A DNA stretch of 64,000 bases from the NCBI RefSeq assembly GCF_037975245.1, contig NC_092563.1:22166960-22230959 (forward strand), in the 5' to 3' direction. Below are positions 1 through 12,299 of the stretch, piece by piece. How positions within the stretch are numbered: position 1 is the stretch's first letter; every line of letters starts with the position of its first letter. Source of the DNA: Apostichopus japonicus. Taxonomy: Eukaryota; Echinodermata; Holothuroidea; Aspidochirotida; Stichopodidae. A program made the translations under genes and the position numbers. The notes under the pieces were generated by a model. That model saw nothing but the letters and a program-made list of their open reading frames with translations. It had not been told where the DNA came from and made no database searches.

Positions 1-1017
1 GAACTAACATCCACTAATCTTGTCAAAACCAAGTCTTTACTAAAAGAAAAGTGAACTCCTGCATAATAATAATAATATAATATTTTTCCTACTTCTCTGT
101 GATCTTCCTGTACAAGTTGTTTGCTGTCAAATTGTTTTTTCTTTTCTTTTTTTCTAGGATTTTGTTTTTGGGGTGGGGGTCGATGGGGTGTCTTTAAGTT
201 TTGTTTTCATTTTTATCTTTTTTAGTTGTTTTCGCTTTGATATCGACACTACAAATTTTCCATCGTCTTGCTTTTTCTCCTGTCACAGTATGACAACATC
301 AATAACATTTTTTTAAGCTTTTTACTATGCTAAGAAAAAACCAATCATTCCTGGTTTACTTCCTTACCAAACAAACCCATCCACCCCTTCCTACGCCTCC
401 TTTCTTCCAAAACAAAAATCTTTACCGAATAGTTAAAAAAAAATCATCGAGAGAAAAAGATTTGATATAAACAATAATTGCATTGTTGACAAGGCTGACA
501 GTGTGAAAGTAGACGTGTTTGATTACTATCCGCTTCACTTTGAGATTAGAAACACATTAACACTGAATAAACAGACTCTCTTTGAGTGAATTTCAGATTG
601 GAATCACGGTAAACACTTTTAATCGACTCAAATCTCCTTATTTTGCTCATTTCAGTACATCCATACACATCACAAATCATGAAACCGAACTAACAGCAAT
701 ACTTTTTTTCTCTCTCCTTAATCAAAGAACAGCTGATTTTCTAGATTACTTCTAAAGTCTTGTCTGTTTACCAATTTCACAGTCTTCTTTGTTGGTTTTC
801 TTGTCCCCCAACCAATCTTGTCGCTTTCATAAATTAAACCGAGATAATACAGGCACTTTTTGTCTCTTCTTTTGACTCAGTTCTTTTCCCCTCTCTTAGA
901 GTTATCCTTTTTATGCTTCTTCTTTAACCTTTTGTTAACAGAGTTACTATTTTGACTGCCATTGTTATTATTGTCTCCACCACTGCTGCCACTCTGGGTT
1001 GAGTTGCCACCGCTATT

Positions 1018-2773
1018 TAGGCTTGCACGGTAAACCGGTTTTAGTACCGAAACCGGTTTTTTCCGACCGAATTTCGGTACTATTTTTTATTTTAAGAAAA
1101 CCGAAAAACCGAAAAAACCGGAAAAACCGAAATGTGAATTGCCAATACTGGAAAAAAATCAAAGTTTGTTGCCTTTGGTTTCTCCTATTTACTGTTCTTT
1201 TTGCGATATGAAAGTAAATTGCAACAAGAGAAAGCTTTTCTGATAGACGACATTGTCAGCTACGATAGGCACACGCCATAACCAGTGCTTGAGGGTGGAT
1301 AGCTAGGCCTAACATTAGGCTATGCAGCCCTAATATGCGTGCATCAGTTAGGTGACCTTGTAGTATTGAACTGACCTTGGTGGCCAACGTTAGTAGTTGT
1401 GAGAAGTACACACTCAAACGACGAGATGCAGTTCAAAATAAATTGTTTTATCCAACGTGTTTGTCCTCTTTGTGTTGTTCTTATTATTTAACCTCAATTT
1501 AACAGTAGAGGTTATGGAGAAAATCTTTTCAAACACAATGATCACAGTTCGTGTTCAAAAACTGAACGTTAAAACTTGAAAGGTACATTGCGCAATCCAA
1601 AATACCATACGACATGTACAGTCGCAGGGGGGGGGGGCTCTGAGTTTAACAACTAAGATGCAACAAGTAACATTAGATCAATCACGGGGGGGGGGGCTCT
1701 GAGTTTAACAACTAAGACGCAACAAGTAACATTAGAACAATCACGGGGGGGGGGGGCTCTGAGTTTAACAACTAAGATGCAACAAGTAACATCAGAACAA
1801 TCACAGTCCATTGTTCACAAGAGACACCTGGCGTCAGGCTTGAGCAAGGAAAATTAAAGGAGTAAAAATGTTGCATACATTGGTGGAAATTACAGATGTT
1901 GCTGTTGGGACAATTCTTCTTGTACGCTAATAGATTTAATTTTCTTTGTAAGTTTCCTTTAAACATTTCTTCTTATCAGTTTTCAGACAAGGCGTCTCTC
2001 AGTTGGTTTTTCGTTTACGTTGATGAACACATGTTTCCAACTTAAACGTTAACAATTTATTTTCTTTACCGATCTAATCCCGCTCTCGCCAGCGATATTT
2101 TTCAACTTGTACTTGAAAGTGTAGACGGTAAATTCTCTTCACTCCTTGAAGAGAAATTTATTTTACCGCCAAGATACCACCCGCGAACATGGCTAGAGCC
2201 TCGTGCAATTTGGTACCTTCGAACACTTTGTCAGCCACTACTGAATGAATATATTGGACCAATCACATTGTAAAGTTTTTTTTTACGATCTCCAATTGGT
2301 CAATGGTCATAATGGGGTTTACGCTCGGCCCTCATCTCCGAAAATATAACATATAATATAATATAATATAACATGACCGTGATATTTTTTTCTGAACACG
2401 AATTTGAACTTCGTGAAGTACAGTAAACACAAGACAAACGATACGTTTACGTGATGTTTAAACTTTAAGAAAAAAATTGACTAACATTTCTTTTCGACAT
2501 ATTTACTTCAGTTTAGTTAACGTGGGTTATAAAATGAGAGTCATGAAGGCAGTAACATTTCTTGAATGTATTCTCCTTATTTTTAACCCTTCACTGCGAA
2601 TGAACAGACTTGAACCCGCTGTTGGTAAAGCTTCAAAAATACGCATCTTAGCGATCGAGATTTGGATGTTTTCAATACAATTCGGGAGGGAAAAAAACCC
2701 GATTTTTGAGCCAGATTCGGTTTTTTGCTAGAGAAAAACCGGTTTTAAGTTTTCTCGAAACCGTGCAAGCTTA
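1018..2773. mobile_element. hAT-like non-autonomous DNA transposon inside TENT4 exon g, copy 1
   Basis: A 1,756-bp insert is flanked by the 8-bp duplication CCGCTATT (1,010-1,017 and 2,774-2,781). Its ends are inverted repeats, TAGGCTTGCACGGT at the left and the complement of TAAGCTTGCACGGT at the right. Copy 2 has the empty site with one CCGCTATT. An 8-bp duplication and a TARNG-type end are hallmarks of hAT. Subterminal regions are full of AAAACCG/CGGTTTT motifs on both sides. No transposase ORF is visible. It splits the C-terminal coding exon of the poly(A) polymerase. Confidence 0.9.
1625..1805. repeat. Three-unit 59-60 bp tandem repeat with G-runs
   Basis: Three near-identical units inside the hAT-like element, each with a run of 10-12 G followed by CTCTGAGTTTAACAACTAAG. 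The repeated CTCTGAGTTT starts at 1,638, 1,697 and 1,757. The G-runs could form quadruplexes. Confidence 0.9.
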
Positions 2774-3424
2774 CCGCTATTGTGGCGGAATTTGCCAGGT
2801 GGTTGGTATAATTCTTGCTTCTATAAGTCTTTGATACCCTGGCTGTAACGACGATGAGGTCCCTCCTGGAAAATTTCGGGAGTTTCCCTTCGGCAGAGAC
2901 GTTTGAATTTCAGACTTGTTATTGGATGAAACAGTGACCTCAATATGAGGCGTGACTACTTGCCGCTCCTTGGCAGTCTGCTTGCTAAGCGAGTTCCCTG
3001 CGTTACCACGGACAGAGTTAGAAGTATGATTGCACAGTTTGCCGAATTTTGATTGTTTGTGATACGTCTGCCCATGTGAGACTGGTTTCTTAATTTCCTG
3101 TGTCCAGGCTTGGTCAGTACTAGTTTCAGGTCCAACACTAGGAACAGCCTCCCTTTTAGAGGGTCCTTGGACAGAGTCGATGGTGTCCTTGGAAGAACCA
3201 GAAGTTTGTGAAGACATTTCCGATTCCTAGAAAATTACAAAGGGAAAACAAAATGATTTTTATCTGATTCAGATTTGAAGGCACATCATATGACAGGCAA
3301 AAAATAACCCCACCCCACCCTTCCCCTTATCGCAAATAGGTATTTCAAAGAGAATCACTTAATTTTTTAACAAATAATAATTCATTATGGATGCAAGGAC
3401 AGACATAAAAGGACACTAAAGTGT

Positions 3425-4235
3425 AAGAAGAAAAAGTCTGCAAAACTACAAAGCATCTCTTCTGAATAGTAGGTGTTGAAGAGAGTTAGTGGGCGGTGCC
3501 TCAGAAGTGAGGGTGTGATGCTAAAATGTTCTAGTATGAAATATGAAATATATGTTTGTTAATCAAATACAGACCTACAAATTCCCATTTTTAGCTAAGA
3601 AAATGCATAGAAACTCTATTTACTAAATTCATAATTCCCACTAGCAATTTCATTGAATTCACGCAAAAGCCAAATTTACTTTTGCTTGTCCAATACTTCA
3701 TTTGAAGGCTGCAAACGGCATGCAGTTACTGTATTTTTTGCTAATTGAAGATTGTAACCCAATTACACTCCTGTCGTTACTGTTACCTTCCTGATCGAAT
3801 ACACAAAATTTACATCTGTTGTTACTCTGCAAATGGTTGACAAAACTGCACGGCTGTGAAAGCTAAGAACAACTATTTTACTACTAAATATTATGTGACT
3901 TTACATCCTCCTCAAACACCCTAAAAATTACTGCTGAGGGCTTTTATGAACAACGATACTTACCTGTCTCTGTTCTAAATATGCACTTGAATCATCATAG
4001 CTTACCAAAGTCTGTGACATTTTCGCACCGAGCCCCCCCCCCCCACCACCCCCCCTCACCCTGACTTCAACGTCCACTTCCTCTCACTTCCAAATCTACC
4101 ATTCTGAAAGATTTACCACTTTAATTCCAGGGTAGTTTGTAATCTTCTCGAATCTTGTTGGTTTTAATGTTTGGTGAAGTTAATGAAAAGGACCTGAATT
4201 CAAGATAATATCACCTGTATCAAGGACTATTATAA
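3425..4235. other. Intronic DNA present only in copy 1
   Basis: Copy 2 passes directly from the equivalent of 3,440 to that of about 4,226 (junction near 47,073). The block is AT-rich and non-coding. It includes a segment around 3,950-4,120 that resembles the 6,950 and 8,345 blocks (motif ACGATACTTACCTGTCTC and C-rich downstream). Deletion in copy 2 or insertion in copy 1; no terminal repeats seen. Confidence 0.5.
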
Positions 4236-5340
4236 TATCCTGTAAAATGTTTCCAAATGTTTTTGGACCTGTCTTTTTTTCTTTTCAGTATTTGAGAGGA
4301 GTGGATTAAATTGCTATATTGAGCAGACAACTTACAGAATCACTGGAACTAGACACAATTTCACCAGAGGAAGAAGAAGATATAGACGTGATTTTGATGA
4401 CATCGTTGGAGTTGGACATATTGGTGGCAGCAGTGGGGTTCATTGCACTTTTTTTGTTGACCTCTTGGCAAGATCCTGTCTCTTGGCTATTTCTCTGAGA
4501 ACTGTCAGCAAGGATGATGGTTGTAGCATTCACAGGGCGGATTGGCTGTGCTATCCTCAAGGCTGTGTCCGGTAAACAGAAGGCATCTGGTTAAGGTATA
4601 TTACAATGTATGGAAAACTTGTGTGGATACATAGCCATTGCTTTCCAGGCCCAATTTTGCTGGACCCATAACCTATGGTCCATCACTTCGTCTGTTACCC
4701 TTCTAATGCGACCGAGGATGCTGTGTGGAGCAAAACCAAAAGAAAAAAGGAACAAATAAATCTAGGGGACAATCTGAGTGGAAATGACTGTAATGTTGCT
4801 TAATGAAATATTTACACTGTACCTCTGGAGGCCACCTAGTGTGATCTAGGTTGAGGATCAACACTTTTTGGTTTAGATGTAAACATATGTCAATCGACGA
4901 TCTTTCCTTACTGCATATGACAATCAGTATTGGTTTCCCTTTGTTGGTAGGATACCATTTGACAGTAAATTTTCAAAACAACGAGTATATGTAACTTTCA
5001 GTCATAATTGTGTACTGCTATACTTTGGTTTGGTAAGTTTCTAAAGAAAGTCTTTTTTAAAGCCTCATTTGGGCCTGACTGTTTGACAAAAGAAATATAC
5101 CCTGATAGGTAAAATAAAATTATGATATGAAATATACAGGAAAAGCAAAAGAAAAAAGGAGACAAAATTCTGGCATTTCACTGACCTATGACCATTACTT
5201 TCTTGGTCTATGTGAGGTACAACAGCTTGGGTGAGCACTTGGTAGGCATAATGGAATGCTTTCCTCACTTCCATGAAAACAAAAGAGTTCCTGCCAAGAT
5301 CAACTCCTGTCAACAATAGAGAAATGTTAAAATGGAATAA

Positions 5341-5641
5341 GGGGTTAATCAACGGTCTAGCGTGCGTTACTCACAGGATTAATGCACGATCAGGGGATAA
5401 TGCAAGCGATGCACGAGGGCGGAGCCCGAGTGCATCCAGCGATAGCATTAACACCCGTTCATTCATATACTACCATTCGTGTCGGGGAAATATCATAAAA
5501 CAAAACATTTTTGGTTACATATAACCAAAGATTTATTAAAGTGATGCCCCGTAATTTTACCGTGTGTTACTCACAGGATTAACCACGGTCAGCTGACCTG
5601 AATGGACCAATAGGATTTATGAATCTTTACTAAGTATGAAT
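5341..5641. mobile_element. 301-bp short insertion in copy 1, TENT4 intron d/e
   Basis: Absent from copy 2 (about 48,259). Flanked by GAATAA on each side (5,335-5,340 and 5,642-5,647), a possible 6-bp target duplication. Inside is a direct repeat of GTTACTCACAGGATTAA (near 5,366 and 5,564) and an imperfect hairpin TGCACGAGGGC/GCCCGAGTGCA near 5,413. No TIR or ORF, so probably a short non-autonomous element of unknown class. Confidence 0.5.
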
Positions 5642-6586
5642 GAATAATAGTTTAAACTGACATGAAAGTAGAGAAAGCTTCTTCCTGGGCAATTAACATC
5701 ATGTTTATTTATTTCTTAATGCAGAAATGAATACAACCCTTATCTTTACCCTCAGTTGTGTTTTTTAGTTTGGGAGCAGCGCTAGATCTTCATTATATTC
5801 TCTGCCATGTATTAAAGGTAAAGAGATGTTTGTGTTTATACTGTTCTTTTCATCCCTGAAACATCTCCCCTCCCACTGCCCCCTCCACCCCCCTCCCCAT
5901 CACATTTGTACATACAGTATTTGATAACACAAAGTAAAATAGCAAAACTCACAAGCTTTAAACTACAAAACATTTCATTTTATTATGCAAAGGAATATTT
6001 ATGACATATCCCAAATTGAATGAGAAGTTGACAATATTCTGAATATTTCTACTTTGATAACATAAAAGTTGCACTTTCAGTGAAAAAAAAGGGGGAGTGT
6101 AAATTGGACTTACCATTATTGAGTGGATCCTTTAAACAGAGTAGGCTAAAGCGGTCGGTCATAAAAGAGGCATCCTCTTTGGGAAAGTAGCTACCGCCAT
6201 TTTCGAAAGTAATTCCTGTTTTGAAATAGTTGAAGTTGACGCCATACAGCTCAAAGAATTCAATCAAAAGAACGCCATAATTGACTGGTTCTGGGGGAAC
6301 ATGCAACTGTAGAGAAAGAGGAGAAATCTTCTCAATTAAATACAAGAGATTATTGCATCAAGTCTGGGCTATACAAAAAAATCCCACCCAAATTAGAAAA
6401 GGCAGCTTTCTGATGTCTATAACCACAAACAGAGGTGGAATTCTTTCCTCATTAGAGGTGCAGTAATGTGGTTGTCATAAACTAGAAGAGCTTCCTCACT
6501 GTGGCAGGACAGAGCTAAGAAGGTAATTACATCACTCAAGAAAATGGCTTAAGTGATGGTGTTACGGTTGTGACTATAGCATACTA

Positions 6587-6736
<150 letters not shown>

Positions 6737-6975
6737 CTAAGAGATAAAGAAGAATTTCAGCTTTGATTATTACTTCCTTCTTACTATTATAAATATGGAA
6801 AAGTAGGAAGAACTTGTGAATGAGGGTAACAATAACATTGATATTTATGTCTTCGAATCTGTGCACAAATAGACTGCCTTCTGCAAGCGGTTCAGATCAG
6901 ATTGCTGTTCTCAGACCTAAAAAGGATAAAAACCCAAAACTTACTGGTTTGGGTATTTACGAACGACGATATTTA

Positions 6976-7056
6976 CCTGTCTCAAACTACACTAACGCAC
7001 TTTACCAGTGGCGTCTAGGTAGACTAGGAAAGTGCGTTAGTGTAGTTGGAGACAGG
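6976..7056. repeat. Near-perfect inverted repeat in TENT4 intron b/c, copy 1
   Basis: Arms 6,976-7,003 and 7,029-7,056 (28 nt each) match at 27 of 28 positions across a 25-nt spacer. The homologous arms in copy 2 (about 51,378-51,458) have about five mismatches. Related unpaired sequences lie near 3,960 and 8,350 and in copy 2, so this belongs to a small dispersed family. Confidence 0.85.
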
Positions 7057-7727
7057 AAAGAGAGGAGTGAAGTAAATAATTACTTTCCTCCACTCTCCAA
7101 ATTACACCAAAGTCACTCCATTTCCCATCAATTCCACAACTTTTTGGTCACTGGTCAATTTAACAAACCTACTTTGTAATTCTCTTCTCTTTGGAACAAT
7201 TTTTAAAATGTGACACAGCAAACTACATTCAACTGTTTCAAATAGCTCACCTCAATAAGCTTGGCACATTCTGTGGTGGTTTTTACATTAAAGCTGATAT
7301 CAACCCGAATCTGAGAGAAGGCATCTGTCAGTTTCATGATGGGCACCTTTATAGACAAAAAAATATATTAAAATAATCCAAACTCACATAATAATTATGA
7401 CTTCATCACTTCATCAGATTGGGAAATGTGTACCCCTTTTTTTTTACAAAGAAATGAGTTGGGTTTAAGGTAGTGAGTTAACTATACAGCTATGACATTG
7501 CTCATGGCAGAAATGTTGGCATCTCTCCTGTGGCCTCCTACTGTACGAGTAGTGGCTGTTATAGAAGCATCCAGAGTTTGTGAGAAGCCATGATTCCATG
7601 GCTAATAGGTAACAAATGTGAAAAACTGGATAAACAAAATCCATGTCACAAATATACATGTTTGACACTTGAAGAGAGAATGAGGAGGACAAGGCTGTTA
7701 ACAGGTTACCAGATCAGTCTACATAAA

Positions 7728-7830
7728 GGAAGGGGTGGGGGGGTCAAGCCACTGTGGTTGTGAGGAGGGGGGCGAGAGGGCTGTGGTTGTGAGGTGGGGG
7801 GGGTGAGAAGGCTGTGGTTGTGAGGAGTGT
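7728..7830. repeat. G-rich minisatellite, copy 1
   Basis: About three units of roughly 35 bp containing CTGTGGTTGTGAGG followed by a G-run. The counterpart in copy 2 (52,131-52,240) has a different number and length of G-runs. Intronic, between TENT4 exons a and b. Confidence 0.8.
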
Positions 7831-8911
7831 CCACAGAACTCTATGCTGCCTAATTCCTCATATTATAAAATTGCCTGTGCAGGACCCCACATGTTCGTAC
7901 TGTTACAAACTTCTGGAGGGCATGTGGTAAGTATCAAATGTCATTTTCGTCCAACCTATAAAGCAGATATGAATATGCTTTGGTGAAGTGTTGTTTTGTA
8001 TTTTTAGGTTATCTATCAATAACCAATATGAAAACTTCTGGACAATACTTTTAAATATTAAGGGATGAATTTCAGGCATCCTTAAACATTCTGTAACAAA
8101 ATCACAAACTGAAGTATCACTGTATTCATATGTTCCTTGTCCTGGTGGTGAAAGCTAGCTATGCAGTGGCCATTATGACAACTTTAACAAGTAGCTCAGT
8201 GCAGACCCTGGGATCCAAAACCTTTGGACACTATGTTCATACTTCACTCATACCAGAAAGGCGTAAGTCAGCTTATACACTAATCACTGTACAATACACT
8301 ACACTGTTTCTTATCACTTGACTAGATAACATGTGGATTTATGCATGACAATACTAACCTGTCTCCCCAGCCTGCATATGCACTTTCCTATCTACCTAGA
8401 CTACATGGTCAGAATATTTTATCACTCCCCTCACCCCCCCCCCCTCCACTTCTGGTACACTACCCACGTTCACTCCCTTCTAGATCAACGATTTTAAAGA
8501 AGCAACAACGTTAAATTTGTTTTTCTCTCCACGCTGCCCTTTGGTGATTGTTTCTTACCAAGTAGTGTGACCCACTAGCAGAGTGGACGGCTTATAAGGG
8601 ACTTAGATAAACTTGGATAGTCTATAGAAATACTAGACAGATGACTAAACAGGGTTTGTTGATTGCAAACAACATTTACTCTCACTATCTATTTAATACA
8701 GTTTTCTTTCCCTTCAGAGGTGTGCACATTTCAACAAACACAGACATATATGACCAGATGAAGATATTTCCTGACAATAATTGGACTTACAGTGGCTTTA
8801 TCCAGTACTTTAATGGTCCCTCGTGAAGGGAGTGCACTGTTCTTTAGCTCCTCTCCGAGGCGACAGCAGGGATTGTCTCCTAGATCTCCGAGAACGACAA
8901 GATCGATATCA

Positions 8912-9904
8912 CTGCAAAGAAGGAATCAAGAATAATATCAATAATGAATATTAAGAAGTCTACCCACCCAAAGTTCAAAGTGCCAGTATTGAAAGTTTGA
9001 GTGTTATTTTTAAAGAGTTTACCACATAGACTGGGATGGCAGAACTAGAAGTAATGAAGGGGAGGGCATATGCCCTTCCAATTTTGTGAAAAACTGCCCC
9101 TTTTGTGAAAAGGTCACCTTTTCATTAATTACAAGTGCTCCTTTGTAGTAACAAAAAGTAACCTTCTTAAAATTTTATAATTATAAAATTGTAACTACAA
9201 AAGTGCCTTCTTGTTGAAAAATATGTAACAAATCATTCAAAGACTTGAATTTGTTGTATGGAATGAACAGAGGTTCCATTTTGTTGGAAAATGTCTGAGA
9301 TATCTTTCTGCTCTGCCCCCACAAGTAACAGTCACATGTTACACTGCCCTTTGATGTTTATGTCCCTCCATATTGTACCCACCCTCCTCCAACCCCCTCC
9401 CTGTAAATAAAGCAAGGCTCATAGTAGATCTGAGAAGATCCATAACGAGCAGGACAGATCAAACAGGTGATATTAAAATCCTGACAAGACTCTTGAAATC
9501 CTGACAAGAGTAACTTGTTCAATTTGTGGCACTTGCTAATAAAAACTTCAAATAATCTACTAGAGACATTTTCCTGAATTTTACAGCACACACTTGTTAC
9601 TGTTCATGCTTACAGTAACAGAACAGCAGAATAATATTTACTGATAAATGAGCAGTAATTCAGCAGGTTTATGTTGAGTACAGAATCATTATTCTTTAAC
9701 TGACGGTTCTAAATCGACTAACCATGTGCTTTAATGTCAGATACTGGCAGAAACTGCCAGTGGCCCCTTGCTTCTTCTCTCCACCCGCAAACAGCAAAAT
9801 CCACAGGCATTTAGCGTTAGTAGCCCAAACGCTGTAGCCTGGGCAGCATTATATACAATAGTTGTAAACAAAGCTTCCCTTCAATATTATGCTTCTTTCA
9901 CCCA
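8912..9904. other. Intronic/junction DNA between TENT4 exon a and the minisatellite, copy 1
   Basis: I searched the minus strand here for the expected upstream TENT4 exon (FGSF and LPTS motifs) and saw none. No recognised gene. Copy 2 has the same segment with an internal deletion of about 270 bp near 53,730. Confidence 0.5.
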
Positions 9905-11290
9905 AAGTATGACCCATACCCTAAAGCATGGTCAATCACCATATCATGCTCCATTCCCCATAGCATGGTCCACCCAATAGTATGCTCCATTCCCCATAGC
10001 ATGGTCAAAACTCATATAATGCTCCATTCCCTGTAGCATTGTCAATCTCATAAGTATACTCCATTCCCTAAAGCATGGTCCGGCCCAATAGTATGCTCCA
10101 TTCCCTGTAGCATGGTCCATCCAAATAGTATGCTCCATTCCCTATATCATGGTCCGGCCCGATAGTATGCTCCATTCCCTGTAGCATGGTTCATCCAAAT
10201 AGTATGCTCCATTCCCTATAGAATGGTCCATCTCAATAGTATGCTCCATTCCCCATAGCATGGTCCACCTCGATAGTATGCTCCATTCCTCATAGCATGG
10301 TCCATACTCATATAATGCTCTATTCCCCCATAGCATGGTCCATCTCTCAATCTATGACTCACTCCCAATAGTATGCTCCATTCCCTATAGCATGGTCCAT
10401 CTCAATAGTATGCTCCATTCCCGATAGCATGGTCCACCTCGATAGTATGCTCCATTCCTAATAGCATGGTCCATACTCATATAATGCTCTATTCCCCCAT
10501 AGCATGGTCCATCTCTCAATCTATGACTCACTCCAAATAGTATGCTCCATTCCCTATAGCATGGTCCATCTCAATAGTATGCTCCATTCCCCATAGCATG
10601 GTCCACCTCGATAGTATGCTCCATTCCCCATAGCATGGTCCATACTCATATAATGCTCTATTCCCCCATAGCATGGTCCATCTCTCAATCTATGACTCAC
10701 TCCAAATAGTATGCTCCATTCCCTATAGCATGGTCCATCTCAATAGTATGCTCCATTCCCGATAGCATGGTCCACCTCGATAGTATGCTCCATTCCCCAT
10801 GGTCCATACTCATATAATGCTCTATTCCCCCATAGCATGGTCCATCTCTCAATCTATGACTCACTCCCAATAGTATGCTCCATTCCCTATAGCATGGTCC
10901 ATCTCAATAGTATGCTCCATTCCCCATAGCATGGTCCACCTCGATAGTATGCTCCATTCCCCATATCATGGTCCGGCCCAATAGTATGCTCCATTCCCCA
11001 TAGCATGGTCCATACTCATATAATGCTCTATTCCCCCATAGCATGGTCCATCTCTCAATCTATGACTCACTCCCAATAGTATGCTCCATTCCCTATAGCA
11101 TGGTCCATCTCAATAGTATGCTCCATTCCCCATAGCATGGTCTACCTCGATAGTATGCTCCATTCCCCATAGCATGGTCCATACTCATATAATGCTCTAT
11201 TCCCCCATAGCATGGTCCATCTCTCAAGCTATGGCTCACTCCCTATAGTATGATCCATTCCCCTTAGCAGTATCAATTTCTCATTCCATT
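9905..11290. repeat. 37-bp minisatellite array, copy 1
   Basis: About 37 units of 36-38 bp. Each contains CCATAGCATGGTCCAT and, some nine bases later, ATGCTCCATTCC. Unit variants alternate. A higher-order block marked by CATCTCTCAATCTATG recurs at 10,341, 10,510, 10,679, 10,843, 11,049 and 11,218, giving a 169-bp superunit with two irregular steps. Each unit has a short inverted repeat AGCAT...ATGCT. It lies exactly between the SPG7 and TENT4 fragments. Confidence 0.95.
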
Positions 11291-12299
11291 GCCCGTCTCC
11301 CATAATATACCCTGTTCCCCAAAGTATACTCAACAGTCAATACCCTATGGCATACCTCATAACCTGTTAAGTTCTTACCTCTCTACCAAACATGATGGCA
11401 CCATCATGCAAGAACACATGGACATCTTCAGATTCTGGATTGGATGCTTCACCACTTCAATCAGAATCGTAGTATGTGACAGACAGATCTTTGACCTTTT
11501 CCAAGTTAAAGATACGGCAGGGAGAGTAGAAAATTGTTAACATGCAAACGTGTGCTTTCAACATTTTGTACAAAAGGGCTTCATAAAACTTCTTTTACTT
11601 TCAATAATACTTTTAACAATGGTTTCTGGATAGACAAATACCAGAGGACACTGATTTCTCTTCAAGTTTTTATAATCTCAAGGATGCAAAGTTCTTAACT
11701 AATTGATGTATCTGGTTCTGTTTGGTCTTTAATCTGACTATATCACAAGTTACAGGATTTTACAAGCCAAATGATTATTTGAACAAGGCAACACTTCGAC
11801 ATATTTAATGAAGCTCCTAAACCATCTTTTTGAGAAATAACTATCAAATTGGGACGGTGCAGATGGGTGGCATAACTGGCATGTGACTCCTCCCACTACT
11901 CCACTTTTGTTGAAAACCTCAAAATTGATTAGCAATAAAGAAAAAAGTAACTCTTTTCTATTTTTGTATATAAAATAGTGACAAATTTTTCGAAAACTTA
12001 AAAGAAATAATAACTTAAAAATTGCAGTTACATAAACAGACTGTACTGGAATTTATGCTTGGAGGATTTATTTTTCATATTAAAAATGTGAAAACAATGA
12101 AATCAAAAATTAAAATATTTCACCTCTCCTTTAGCTAACATGTCATTAATAAATGTCTGCCAGGAGAAGTTCTGGGCATCATCTCCCTTCGAGAGCATGT
12201 TTAGCAACATGATTGTAAGGAGGAGCATTAGCAACGTTCGGATATTATCATTGTCCAAACTTCCCCCTCTGAGGATCTGTTTAATCATTAGAAGGAAGA

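Noticed and set aside
9905-11290. CRISPR-like regular repeats
   Set aside because: Units abut without unique spacers and vary internally; the setting is an animal genome. It is a minisatellite.
8791-11379. In-frame SPG7-TENT4 fusion protein
   Set aside because: SPG7 exon 5 ends in phase 0 and TENT4 exon a requires phase 2; both copies also have stops in exon 5.
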